Source of the DNA: Pseudomonadota bacterium
Lineage (GTDB): Bacteria; Desulfobacterota; JADFVX01
Assembly: GCA_015222555.1 (NCBI GenBank)
Contig: JADFVM010000225.1
Span: 1-19,764, forward strand
Length of the DNA: 19,764 nt
Direction: 5' to 3'
Shown here: positions 1 through 7,603 of the stretch, piece by piece
How the letters are laid out: every line of letters starts with the position of its first letter
Position numbering within the stretch: position 1 is the stretch's first letter
The notes under the pieces: generated by a model
The model's database searches: none
Seen by the model: the letters and a program-made list of their open reading frames with translations, nothing else
Told to the model about the DNA's origin: nothing
Translations under genes and position numbers: made by a program

Positions 1-1428
1 GAGGCCTAAGTATAAAACGAGAAGAGCCAGAGGAACAAGGCAGGCCGCCTCTGTTAGGCTGACGTCCCGGCTATCCCACTCTCTAACCTCCTTACCTTTA
101 AATATCATCAGCTTCTGATACATGCCCATTTTGTACGCCACACCGACGGTAATTCCAAGCGCCATAACGGCACCGGCTAACCAGTGCTTTTGGGCAAAAA
201 GTCCAACCATGATGAGGAATTCTCCAATGAATCCATTCCCTCCGGGAATACCGGCCGCGCCGATGACTACGATAAAGAAAATAGTCGCAAAGATCGGCAT
301 TGTCTTTACAGCGTTACCGTAATCCTTTAACAACCAGCTCTGCCGGCGTTCAAAGAGCATTCCAACAATGAGGAACAATGCCCCGATATAAATGCCGTGG
401 TTTATCATCTGTATGACTGAACCATCAATGCCCTCTGCATTCATTGCAAAGACGCCCGCCGCAATGTATCCGAGGTGACTCAAACTGGCATAGGCAACAA
501 TATTTTTTATATCCTTCTGAGCAAGAGCAATAAGCGCACCATAGACCATACCAACGACGGCCAAGGCCAAAATTACCGGCACAAAATAGTAAGAGGCGTC
601 TGGCAGGATAGGCAGGTTAAATCTTATAAACCCATAAATACCCATTTTAGTCATCACACCGGCTAATATCACATTTGCCGCGATTGGTGTTGCCTTGTAG
701 GCATGTGGCAGCCAGGTATGCAGGGGAATCAATGGCGCCTTAATAGCAAAGCCCATGAAAAGAGCCAGGAATATCCAGAACTGTTGTCTTTGCGGGATGA
801 CAGTGTCATAAAGCTTGAGAATATCAAAGGTGTACTCACCTGTGGCATTTCCATGGATCATGTAAATCGCGATGATGCCGACAAACATGAAGATACTACC
901 GAAAAGGGTATAAAGAAAGACCTTCAATGTCGCATAGAGTCTGCCTTCTCCACCCCAGATGCCGATGATCAGATACAGAGGAACTAGCATGACCTCCCAG
1001 AACAAAAAGAAAAGAATGAAATCCATGGCCATGAAAACACCAAGCATACCGGTTTCTGCAAGGAGCATGTAAAGCATAAAACCTTTAGAGCGCTCTTTCA
1101 TCGTCGTTGCATAAATAACGGCGATGAGCCCCATAAAGGTCGTCAGGATAACGAGGAAAAGGCTAAGACCATCCACACCAAGATAATACTGAACCCCCAG
1201 GCCCTCAATCCATGTTTTCCTTTCTACCCATTGGTATGCCGCCGAACCTGCAGTAAAACCACAAACAATGCCGATGGAAAGAACAAAGGTAGCCGCGGAG
1301 AACAAAATTGTAATTGTTTTGACAAACTTTTCATCGGCCTTGAGAAAAAACATTCCCACAATGGTCCCGATAAGCGGGAGGAAAAGAACGAGTGATAAAA
1401 GAGGATATTTTGCCTCTATAATTTCCAT
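1..1428 (-). CDS. nuoM: NADH-quinone oxidoreductase subunit M (NuoM), 3' end cut by window edge
   Basis: Antiporter-like proton-translocating subunit of the complex I membrane arm. The frame is open from ATG at 1428 to base 1 (476 codons, no stop), so roughly the last few tens of residues are missing. My translation starts MEIIEAKYPLLSLVLFLP and is hydrophobic throughout. The TM5 motif FFLFWEVMLVPLYLIIGIWG carries the family's essential glutamate (about residue 145). The TM7 motif AIKAPLIPLHTWLPHAY carries the conserved lysine. Later motifs include IVAYASLSHLGY and GIPGGNGFIGEF. An AAAGGT ribosome site lies about 7 bases before the ATG. The gene follows the NuoL-like gene by 35 bases. nuoN would be expected next, outside the window. 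Identity is secure from the NuoM-specific FWExMLVPLY motif. Confidence 0.95.
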   Translation of the reverse strand, partial: MEIIEAKYPLLSLVLFLPLIGTIVGMFFLKADEKFVKTITILFSAATFVLSIGIVCGFTAGSAAYQWVERKTWIEGLGVQYYLGVDGLSLFLVILTTFMGLIAVIYATTMKERSKGFMLYMLLAETGMLGVFMAMDFILFFLFWEVMLVPLYLIIGIWGGEGRLYATLKVFLYTLFGSIFMFVGIIAIYMIHGNATGEYTFDILKLYDTVIPQRQQFWIFLALFMGFAIKAPLIPLHTWLPHAYKATPIAANVILAGVMTKMGIYGFIRFNLPILPDASYYFVPVILALAVVGMVYGALIALAQKDIKNIVAYASLSHLGYIAAGVFAMNAEGIDGSVIQMINHGIYIGALFLIVGMLFERRQSWLLKDYGNAVKTMPIFATIFFIVVIGAAGIPGGNGFIGEFLIMVGLFAQKHWLAGAVMALGITVGVAYKMGMYQKLMIFKGKEVREWDSRDVSLTEAACLVPLALLVLYLGL

Positions 1429-1463
1429 ATTCAACCTTTAAATAATAATAATCTGTTATTCAT

Positions 1464-3317
1464 TTAAATAAAAATTATCAATCCGCCAAGAATTAAGATT
1501 ACACCTGCCAGCATGATCAGAGCATAGCTTTGCACACTGCCGGTTTGTAATTTTCTCCAAAACCCGCTGTTAATATTCACCAATGTGGCGGCAGAGTTTA
1601 TCAAACCATCTACGATATAAATATCAATCTGATGGGAAAGCCACGCAATAAGCCTGTTTGCCCAGGCAACACCATTAACAATGCCATCAACGACGGCAAT
1701 GTCAAACCATTTTGCCTTGGTTGCTACATTCATTGTCTGTTTTTCTATGACATTCACATCGGCATCATCAATAAAATCATTGGTTTTCCTTACCGGCTTA
1801 AAGGCAAACCACAGGAAGATCTTGATTCCCTTCCTGTAAAACCAGTCTGTATCGAGACTGAGATATCCCTTTGGAGCCGCAGTTTTCAACATGTAAAAGA
1901 AGGTGACACCTGTAAAGAGAAGGATCTGCATGGTCCAGACAATATGTTCATAGGTATAGGGATGATAGGGCACATCAAATGGCAGAATATCATAAAGGAC
2001 AGCCGGATACACACCGATGGCGATGCAGCAAAAAGCGGTGATTGCCATTGCCACCAGCATATTTTTAGGCGGCTCTTTCGGTCTTAATCCGGAATCCTTT
2101 CCAAAAAAGGCAAAAAAGGGCAATTTCAGGCCAACAGAGAGAAATGTGCCGGCTGAACCAAAGAGGAGCACCAGCATGATAATCGATCTATGATCAACGC
2201 CGGCCGCTGAAACTATCATAGCTTTACTGACAAATCCAGCAAAAAGCGGGAAGCCGGAAATTGAAAGGCCACCAATCATATATAGAATCATTGTAATTGG
2301 CATGGTCCGGTATAGGCCACCCAGCTCCGTCAACTTGCTCTTGGCCGTCATATGCAGGATTGCACCGGCGGCCATAAATAACAGTGCTTTATACAGGATA
2401 TTGGTAAAGGCATGTGCCACGGCACCATTAAGCCCAAGATCCGTTCCAATTCCTATAGCGGCGACCATATAACCGACCTGGCTGATAATATGATAGGAGA
2501 GCAGCCGTCGGATATCGTTTTCAAGAACGGCATAAACAAGGCCGTAGATCATCATAATCGTTCCCAACCAAACCAGAAACTCAGTTCCTGCGAATCCTCT
2601 AACGAGGACATAAACGGCTGTTTTTGTGGTAAAGGCGCTCATAAATATGGCGCCTGGAACGGTTGCCTGTGGATAGGCGTCGGGCAGCCATGCGTGTAGA
2701 GGCGGCACGGCGGCGTTAATCATTAAACCGATTATAATTAAATAAAAGGCCTTACTATCCGGGTCGATGGCGTTAAATGCCATTGAACCGGTCTCGTTGT
2801 ATAGAAGCATAATGCCGGCCAGGAGTATGAGGCCGCCTAAGGTATGGATCAGAATGTAGCGGAAGCCGGCTTCAATGGCCATCTTATTTCGCCTGAACCA
2901 GACCAGAAAGGCGGAGCCGACGGCCATTAGCTCCCAGAAAAGAAACAGGGTAAGAAAATCGCCCGCAAAAACGACGCCCAAGGCACCACCGACATAGAGG
3001 TAGGCCGAAATGTGGTGTGCATCATCTTTTATATGCAGGGCGTATATAATGCTAATTAGCGATGCCAGAATAAAGATGAAAGCGAAACCAACACTCAGTT
3101 TGTCAATGCGTCCGAAAATTAACTGCTGATCCAGAAAAGTGGCTGTAAATTTGACTACCGTTGTATCAATGTCTACACCCTTTTTTATGTACAGCAGATT
3201 AATAAATGCAACGATGGGTATGGCAACAAGCCAGGCCTTCTTGAGTGCTCCCTTCAGGAAAGGGATGGCAAGCGCACCAATAATGTATATAAACGCCGGT
3301 GGAATCTCGTTAATCAT
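1464..3317 (-). CDS. NuoL-like / Na+/H+ antiporter subunit D-type complex I subunit with long C-terminal lateral helix
   Basis: 617-residue polytopic protein of the proton_antipo_M family in the position of nuoL. I chose ATG 3317 (MINEIPPAFIYI) because an AGAGGA site precedes it by 6 bases and it overlaps the upstream stop by 8 bases; a longer frame back to 3512 would lie inside the upstream gene. TM5 has FWEL (E129). The TM7 motif reads GLMINAAVPPLHAWLPDAY, so the usual Lys is Asn (N201). K232 (TTKTAVY) and H302/K310 (HAFTNILYKALLFM) are retained. After about residue 480 comes a long amphipathic stretch starting DTDWFYRKG, containing two VDGxxN-type repeats (539-550 and 566-577) and ending LQTGSVQSYAL before a last membrane helix. 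This tail is typical of NuoL rather than NuoM or MrpD. The core resembles proteins annotated 'Na+/H+ antiporter subunit D' in deltaproteobacteria. I infer that it serves as the distal subunit of this complex I. Confidence 0.85.
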   Translation of the reverse strand: MINEIPPAFIYIIGALAIPFLKGALKKAWLVAIPIVAFINLLYIKKGVDIDTTVVKFTATFLDQQLIFGRIDKLSVGFAFIFILASLISIIYALHIKDDAHHISAYLYVGGALGVVFAGDFLTLFLFWELMAVGSAFLVWFRRNKMAIEAGFRYILIHTLGGLILLAGIMLLYNETGSMAFNAIDPDSKAFYLIIIGLMINAAVPPLHAWLPDAYPQATVPGAIFMSAFTTKTAVYVLVRGFAGTEFLVWLGTIMMIYGLVYAVLENDIRRLLSYHIISQVGYMVAAIGIGTDLGLNGAVAHAFTNILYKALLFMAAGAILHMTAKSKLTELGGLYRTMPITMILYMIGGLSISGFPLFAGFVSKAMIVSAAGVDHRSIIMLVLLFGSAGTFLSVGLKLPFFAFFGKDSGLRPKEPPKNMLVAMAITAFCCIAIGVYPAVLYDILPFDVPYHPYTYEHIVWTMQILLFTGVTFFYMLKTAAPKGYLSLDTDWFYRKGIKIFLWFAFKPVRKTNDFIDDADVNVIEKQTMNVATKAKWFDIAVVDGIVNGVAWANRLIAWLSHQIDIYIVDGLINSAATLVNINSGFWRKLQTGSVQSYALIMLAGVILILGGLIIFI

Positions 3318-3564
3318 AATAGTCCTCTGACTTATATAGCCATATCCTGCCCAGAATTTTTTTGGATACAACAATGAATATATAACAGGCAATGAAACCG
3401 AAAAAGGCATAAAAACCAACCCATTTATCCGATTCAACATGAATATGTTCCGGATGCCTGGGGCTGAATAAATCGAGGAAAACGACGAGCACAAGCGCCG
3501 CCTTGCCCACATTTTTCATCTTTTTAACAAACTTGGGATTTTCAAAATATTTTGTTAAATCCAT
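3310..3564 (-). CDS. Small two-helix membrane protein in the nuo operon, function unknown
   Basis: 84-residue protein that I cannot assign to a named family. It has a basic N-terminus, a hydrophobic segment at about 18-33, a short histidine-rich loop (RHPEHIHVE, 36-44), a second helix at about 49-66, and a charged tail ending KSEDYYD. Two membrane crossings with both ends on the same side are likely. A very strong AAGGAGGT site sits 6 bases before ATG 3564. The start overlaps the stop of the MrpD-like gene by 10 bases, and the stop overlaps the start of the NuoL-like gene by 8. This overlap on both sides implies translational coupling, and I infer that it assembles with the two antiporter-like subunits. 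Similar small hypothetical proteins beside 'Na+/H+ antiporter subunit D' genes in deltaproteobacteria are something I recall, not something I could check. Confidence 0.85.
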   Translation of the reverse strand: MDLTKYFENPKFVKKMKNVGKAALVLVVFLDLFSPRHPEHIHVESDKWVGFYAFFGFIACYIFIVVSKKILGRIWLYKSEDYYD

Positions 3565-5024
3565 TTAACAACCTCCTTGGCAATACTCATAAAGAAGTTG
3601 GGATAAAGTCCAACTGCAATGGATAAACAGGCCGTTATCATGAGAGGGATGACACATAAGGGGTGTTCTTTGATTTCTGCGTGGGTTTCGGGATCCTTCG
3701 GTTTTTCAAAGTAGGCCGTATAGATGATTGGCAGGAAGTAACCTGCATTCAAAAGCGTACTGACAAGCAGAACAATGAGGATAGCAATTTGGTTCGCCTC
3801 CATTGAACCAACGAGAAGATACCACTTACTAACAAACCCGCCGGCCGGAGGAATACCGATCATACCCATGGAACCTAAAAAGAAGGCCGCCATGGTCCAG
3901 GGCATCTTTTTAGCAATCCCTCCAAGGTCACTGATTTTTTTCAGGTGCGACGAGACGTATATGGACCCCGCGCAGAAAAAGAGTGTAATCTTGGCAAGGG
4001 CATGATTTGCAATGTGCATGATCCCCCCAAGCATGCTGCTCTTAGTCAACATAGCGGCGCCCAGAATGATATATGAAAGTTGACTCACTGTTGAAAAGGC
4101 GAGCCTCGCCTTAAGGTTATCCTGAGTAATGGCAACAATCGATGCTGTAATAATGGTAAAGGAAACAAGATAGGCCGTCGCAATACCCAGGCCAAGGGAC
4201 GACATCAGCTCTATGCCAAAAACATCAAAGATGACACGGAGCAATGAGAAGACACCCACCTTAACAACGGCCACGGCATGCAGCAATCCGCTAACAGGCG
4301 TGGGCGCACACATGGCCGATGGAAGCCATGAATGAAAGGGCATAATGCCGGCCTTGGTAATACCCGCCAGGAAGAGAAAGTAGATCACTATGAGCATCAC
4401 CGGCGATGCGGATGCCGGGAATAGACCACCCTTGGTAAAGTCAACGTTACCGGCCACGACGTAGGTGAGAACAATGGCCACGAGGAAAAAGGCCTTTGAT
4501 GAACCCACAAGGTAGAGGAAATATTTCTTTCCGCCGGCCCAGCCTTCATCATCTTCGTGATGTGCCACCAAAGGATAGGTTACCAGTGACAAAATTTCGT
4601 AAAAGAGGAAGAGCGTAAAAAGGTTCGCCGAAAAAGCAACGCCAAGGGCTGCCGTCAGGGAAACAGCAAAACAGGCGAAATACCTCGTTTGAGCATGTTC
4701 CTTCAGCCCTCGCATATAACCGATAGAATAGATGGAGGCAAGGTTCCAGAGGAAGGAGGCAGTCAGTGCGAAGAAAAGCCCCAGGGCATCAACTTTAAAC
4801 TTAATTTCAAGACCCGGTAATATCTGCAGAAGTGTATATTCAATGGTCTTGTGGTCAAGAATGGTTGGGACCATGGAAATGACAATGAGAAACTTGATAA
4901 TACCTGCAATAAAGGTCCAGGACTCTCTCAAGTTCGGTTTTTTTCCTGTAAGCAGTATCAATATCGCTGCAACAGTAGAAACTAATATTGCCAGTAAGGG
5001 CTTGATTGAGGTAATTGTTTCCAT
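3555..5024 (-). CDS. MrpD/NuoN-type proton (cation) antiporter-like subunit, extra complex I subunit
   Basis: 489-residue membrane protein with about 14 hydrophobic segments. It belongs to the proton_antipo_M family and resembles MrpD/MnhD more than NuoL or NuoM. TM5 has FLFYEILSLVTYPLV with the key glutamate (E143). TM7 has AGITKAGIMPFHSWLPSA with K224. TM8 has HAVAVVK (H249, K255). A later helix has HALAKITLFF. All ion-path residues of the family are therefore present. There is no NuoL-type lateral-helix tail. It lies 48 bases after nuoK and overlaps the 84-aa gene. The start is ATG 5024; the only Shine-Dalgarno-like GAGGA is about 16 bases upstream, too far to be convincing. It occupies the place where nuoL normally begins, so it is probably an additional pump module of this complex I. 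A separate Mrp antiporter is less likely because mrpA, B, C, E, F and G are absent. Confidence 0.88.
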   Translation of the reverse strand: METITSIKPLLAILVSTVAAILILLTGKKPNLRESWTFIAGIIKFLIVISMVPTILDHKTIEYTLLQILPGLEIKFKVDALGLFFALTASFLWNLASIYSIGYMRGLKEHAQTRYFACFAVSLTAALGVAFSANLFTLFLFYEILSLVTYPLVAHHEDDEGWAGGKKYFLYLVGSSKAFFLVAIVLTYVVAGNVDFTKGGLFPASASPVMLIVIYFLFLAGITKAGIMPFHSWLPSAMCAPTPVSGLLHAVAVVKVGVFSLLRVIFDVFGIELMSSLGLGIATAYLVSFTIITASIVAITQDNLKARLAFSTVSQLSYIILGAAMLTKSSMLGGIMHIANHALAKITLFFCAGSIYVSSHLKKISDLGGIAKKMPWTMAAFFLGSMGMIGIPPAGGFVSKWYLLVGSMEANQIAILIVLLVSTLLNAGYFLPIIYTAYFEKPKDPETHAEIKEHPLCVIPLMITACLSIAVGLYPNFFMSIAKEVVKWI

Positions 5025-5072
5025 ATTTAGTTAGTTGATATCCTCTTTTCAGTCATTAATAAAACCAAAGAT

Positions 5073-5384
5073 TTAACCTTTCATCGTATTTGCGTCTTCA
5101 ACAATGACACTCTTTTTCACCTTAAAAAGGTTGACGGCAATGGCCAGACCGACGGCAACTTCAGCCGCAGCCACAGCCATCGTAAAAATGGCAAATATCC
5201 GTCCCGTCATATCACCAAGATAGGAGGAAAAAGTCACAAAATTGATATTAACGGCATTGAGGCAAAGCTCTAAAGACATAAGAACGATAATGATGTTTTT
5301 TCTTGAAATAACGCCAACAACACCTATCGCAAAGAGAATCACGCTGAGCACAAGATAATATTCCATGGGAATTGACGTTGCCAA
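5073..5384 (-). CDS. nuoK: NADH-quinone oxidoreductase subunit K (NuoK)
   Basis: 103-residue, three-helix membrane subunit of the complex I proton channel (homologue of mitochondrial ND4L). The conserved intramembrane glutamates are E39 (LMSLELCLNAVN, TM2) and E75 (AAAEVAVGLA, TM3), matching the spacing of the family. The start is a TTG at 5384 preceded by AGGAGGA about 6 bases upstream. The alternative ATG at 5366 has no ribosome site, so the TTG is preferred. The nuoJ stop is one base away. Length matches the usual 100-103 residues. Confidence 0.96.
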   Translation of the reverse strand: MATSIPMEYYLVLSVILFAIGVVGVISRKNIIIVLMSLELCLNAVNINFVTFSSYLGDMTGRIFAIFTMAVAAAEVAVGLAIAVNLFKVKKSVIVEDANTMKG

Positions 5385-5385
5385 C

Positions 5386-5907
5386 TTAATCCTCCTGCTT
5401 ACTTTTTACAGTTAAAACGACGGCGCCCACAAAGGCCACCAGCAAAACCACAGAGATAATTTCAAAGGGATATAAATATTTAGTAAACAATACCGCTCCA
5501 ATCGCCTCGGTACTTTTGCCTAGATTAAGAAGAGAGGCAACCGCCTCCTGCTCCTGCACAGGCGCGCCAAATTTGCCTCTACCGAGGAGTAAAACAATTT
5601 CGACAAGCATGATTATTCCGGCAGGCAGGGCGAAACTTGCCCACCTGCTGTATCGCTCCTGATGGATTGTTCTTTTAATGTCCAGAAGAAATACAGCGAA
5701 AAGAAAAAAGATCATAATGGCGCCCACATAGATAAACAACTGGGCGATACCGAGAAAAGGCGACCGTAAAAGTACAAAAAGGCAGGCGACCTGAAAAAAA
5801 CAGAGGATAAGCGCAAGCACGCTATGCACCGGATTTCTCACGGTAACAACCATCACAGCAGCCAGGACCGCAACGGTTGCAAAAAGAAAAAAGAATAAAA
5901 GCTCCAT
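5386..5907 (-). CDS. nuoJ: NADH-quinone oxidoreductase subunit J (NuoJ)
   Basis: 173-residue membrane subunit of complex I (homologue of ND6) with five hydrophobic helices. The family signature RNPVHSVLALILCFFQVACLF is followed by the TM3 motif FIYVGAIMIFFLFAVFLLDI, which contains the conserved pi-bulge region Y-x-G-A. The C-terminus has FVGAVVLTV. ATG 5907 has AGGTGG about 5 bases upstream. This is the first gene after the only sizeable gap inside the operon, and a possible internal promoter lies immediately upstream. It is adjacent to nuoK, as in most nuo operons. Confidence 0.96.
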   Translation of the reverse strand: MELLFFFLFATVAVLAAVMVVTVRNPVHSVLALILCFFQVACLFVLLRSPFLGIAQLFIYVGAIMIFFLFAVFLLDIKRTIHQERYSRWASFALPAGIIMLVEIVLLLGRGKFGAPVQEQEAVASLLNLGKSTEAIGAVLFTKYLYPFEIISVVLLVAFVGAVVLTVKSKQED

Positions 5908-5930
5908 AACACCACCTGAATAAAAATCAG

Positions 5931-5959
5931 AATATAAAAAAGTAATACAATTAAATCAA
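5931..5959 (-). promoter_or_regulatory. Possible internal sigma-70-type promoter before nuoJ
   Basis: On the minus strand TTGATT (5959-5954), a 17-base spacer and TATATT (5936-5931) lie in the nuoI-nuoJ gap, about 24 bases before the nuoJ ATG. The match is good but not perfect, and the region is AT-rich, so chance is possible. It would allow separate expression of nuoJ-K-antiporter-M. Confidence 0.35.
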
Positions 5960-5960
5960 C

Positions 5961-6040
5961 TTAACCCGGATGAACCGGATAAGTGCCTTCACGAAATAAT
6001 ATTCTGACATAAAATCGCAGGATATTATTTCTAAGTTACT
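5961..6040 (-). repeat. Interspersed structured repeat, copy A (80 bp) in nuoI-nuoJ gap
   Basis: Read on the minus strand, this 80-base unit matches the plus-strand unit at 15976-16083. The shared blocks are AGTAACTTAGAAATAAT, CTGCG, CAG, GAAGGCACTTA and CCGGTTxATCCGGGTT. By hand alignment the first 61 bases are ungapped with 50 identities. It contains a hairpin with 13-base arms (5994-6006 and 6018-6030; 12 of 13 pair) around an 11-base loop, then a CCGG-TTCAT-CCGG mini-palindrome. It starts 7 bases after the nuoI stop codon. Confidence 0.8.
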
Positions 6041-6047
6041 AAAAAAA

Positions 6048-6593
6048 CTACCACCATCGATATCTTTTTTTACCGTCTTCAATTACCTTGATGCCGTCTT
6101 TATCTCTAACAAAGCGGGCACTCACAACAGTACCCATCTTTTCAGGATCCTTTTCATTAGCTTTGTTTTTAAGAAGCTTGTCAAGAGTCATGACGGCATC
6201 TTCACGCTTGAATCCGGCAAATTCATACCCTGCTCCATGGTTAATAGCATCTTCGGGGCAAGCCTCTACACAGAGCCCGCAATAGGCGCATCTGTGAAGG
6301 TCCATGGTATACACAGAAGGACGTCTGTTCCCTTTTTCGTCTTCATAACCCTCAATAGTAATGACACCGGCAGGGCAAATCCTGGCGCAGAGTTCACAGG
6401 CAACACATTTCAACTCACCCTCTTCATCGACGGCCTGATAGTGCAGCCCCCTGAATCTCTCATAGGGAACCCACTTTTCTTTATCAGGGTACTGTAATGT
6501 TATGATCTTCTTCGTCCAATTATACCTGAAAGTCAGAGCCATGCCCTGCAAAAGATCTACCAGGAAAACTGTTTTGAAAAACTGCTTAATCAT
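6048..6593 (-). CDS. nuoI: NADH-quinone oxidoreductase subunit I (NuoI), 2x[4Fe-4S] ferredoxin-like
   Basis: 181-residue peripheral subunit carrying clusters N6a and N6b, which pass electrons from NuoG towards NuoB. There are two CxxCxxCxxxCP motifs: C63-C66-C69-C73 (CVACELCARICP) and C102-C105-C108-C112 (CAYCGLCVEACP). The N-terminal amphipathic region MIKQFFKTVFLVDLLQGMAL matches the family's membrane anchor. The C-terminus is longer than in minimal NuoI and ends with a charged GKKRYRWW. ATG 6593 has AGAGG about 6 bases upstream and lies 9 bases after nuoH. Confidence 0.96.
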   Translation of the reverse strand: MIKQFFKTVFLVDLLQGMALTFRYNWTKKIITLQYPDKEKWVPYERFRGLHYQAVDEEGELKCVACELCARICPAGVITIEGYEDEKGNRRPSVYTMDLHRCAYCGLCVEACPEDAINHGAGYEFAGFKREDAVMTLDKLLKNKANEKDPEKMGTVVSARFVRDKDGIKVIEDGKKRYRWW

Positions 6594-6602
6594 TAAAACC
6601 TC

Positions 6603-7601
6603 TTACCATAACATTATGAAGAGCCCGGTGACGAGCACATTGGCAACACCCAGGGGGATAAGAAACTTCCAGCCCAGGGCCATTAACTGGTCATATCTGT
6701 ATCGCGGCCAGCTGAACCTGACCCACATAAAGATATAAACAAAACATACAACCTTGATGATGAACCATATAAAACCCGGAATAACATCAAGAGCAGGGTG
6801 AGGCGCATGCCATCCACCCAGGTAAAGGACTGTCCCGATTGCGCATATGGAAAACATCGCCGCATATTCAGCCATGGCGAACAGAGAAAACCTCATGCCG
6901 CTGTATTCCGTATGAAAACCACCGCCAAGCTCACCCTCTCCTTCAGGGATATCAAAGGGAATCCTGTTTGACTCGGCAAAACCGGCTACCAGAAAGATAT
7001 AAAAGCCGATAAGCTGTTTGTGCGGCATAATGTTCCAGCTAAGAATTCCACCCCCCTGGGCCTCCACTATTTCCCTCATGTTAAGGGATTGTGCCATCAT
7101 AATGACGCCAATGACGGCAAAACCCATTGCAACTTCATAGCTGATCATCTGGGCAGCCGCCCTGAGCCCTCCGAGCAAGGCATACTTGCTGTTCGATGCC
7201 CAGCCACCCAGAATAATTCCATAGATAGAAAGGCCTCCAATGGCAAGGACATATAAAACGCCGACATTCATGTCGGAAAGATAAGCATTACCGGCAACTG
7301 GAATGGCCACAAATATGGCAATATAGGGAATCAGTGTCAGATAAGGAGCCACCCTGAAAAGGAACTTATCCGCACCATCGGGGATGATGTCCTCTTTTAA
7401 AAAGAGCTTCAATCCATCGGCAAATGGTTGTAGAACCCCATGAAAACCGACTCGCATCGGACCGGGCCGGACCTGTATGTGTCCCGCAATCTTTCGCTCT
7501 ATCCAGGTAAATGGCAAAGGCAATGAAAACACAATCCCTACAGCTATGAAGGATTTTATGAGGATCATTATGAGCGCATTGCCTAAAACAAACTCAATCA
7601 T
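6603..7601 (-). CDS. nuoH: NADH-quinone oxidoreductase subunit H (NuoH)
   Basis: 332-residue membrane subunit of complex I (homologue of ND1) with eight or more helices. It forms the quinone-access chamber and joins the peripheral arm to the membrane arm. Signatures present are ERKIAGHIQVRPGPMRVGFHGVLQPFADGLKL near the N-terminus and the acidic loop ESNRIPFDIPEGEGELGGGFHTEYSGMRF. The C-terminal WPRYRYDQLMALGWKFLIPL motif is also present. ATG 7601 lies 2 bases after the stop of the cNMP-domain gene, with AAGG about 9 bases upstream. Normally nuoG directly precedes nuoH; here the cNMP-domain gene intervenes. Confidence 0.97.
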   Translation of the reverse strand: MIEFVLGNALIMILIKSFIAVGIVFSLPLPFTWIERKIAGHIQVRPGPMRVGFHGVLQPFADGLKLFLKEDIIPDGADKFLFRVAPYLTLIPYIAIFVAIPVAGNAYLSDMNVGVLYVLAIGGLSIYGIILGGWASNSKYALLGGLRAAAQMISYEVAMGFAVIGVIMMAQSLNMREIVEAQGGGILSWNIMPHKQLIGFYIFLVAGFAESNRIPFDIPEGEGELGGGFHTEYSGMRFSLFAMAEYAAMFSICAIGTVLYLGGWHAPHPALDVIPGFIWFIIKVVCFVYIFMWVRFSWPRYRYDQLMALGWKFLIPLGVANVLVTGLFIMLW

Positions 7602-7603
7602 CT

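Noticed and set aside
475..987. Plus-strand open frames inside nuoM
   Set aside because: They lie antisense to clear NuoM coding sequence and the products have no recognisable motifs.
3318..3512. N-terminal extension of the NuoL-like gene back to 3512
   Set aside because: It overlaps most of the well-supported 84-residue gene. ATG 3317 has an AGAGGA site and a normal hydrophobic N-terminus.
3310..5024. A separate Mrp-type Na+/H+ antiporter operon
   Set aside because: No mrpA, B, C, E, F or G genes are present, and the two genes are embedded with overlaps between nuoK and nuoM, so they are better explained as complex I parts.
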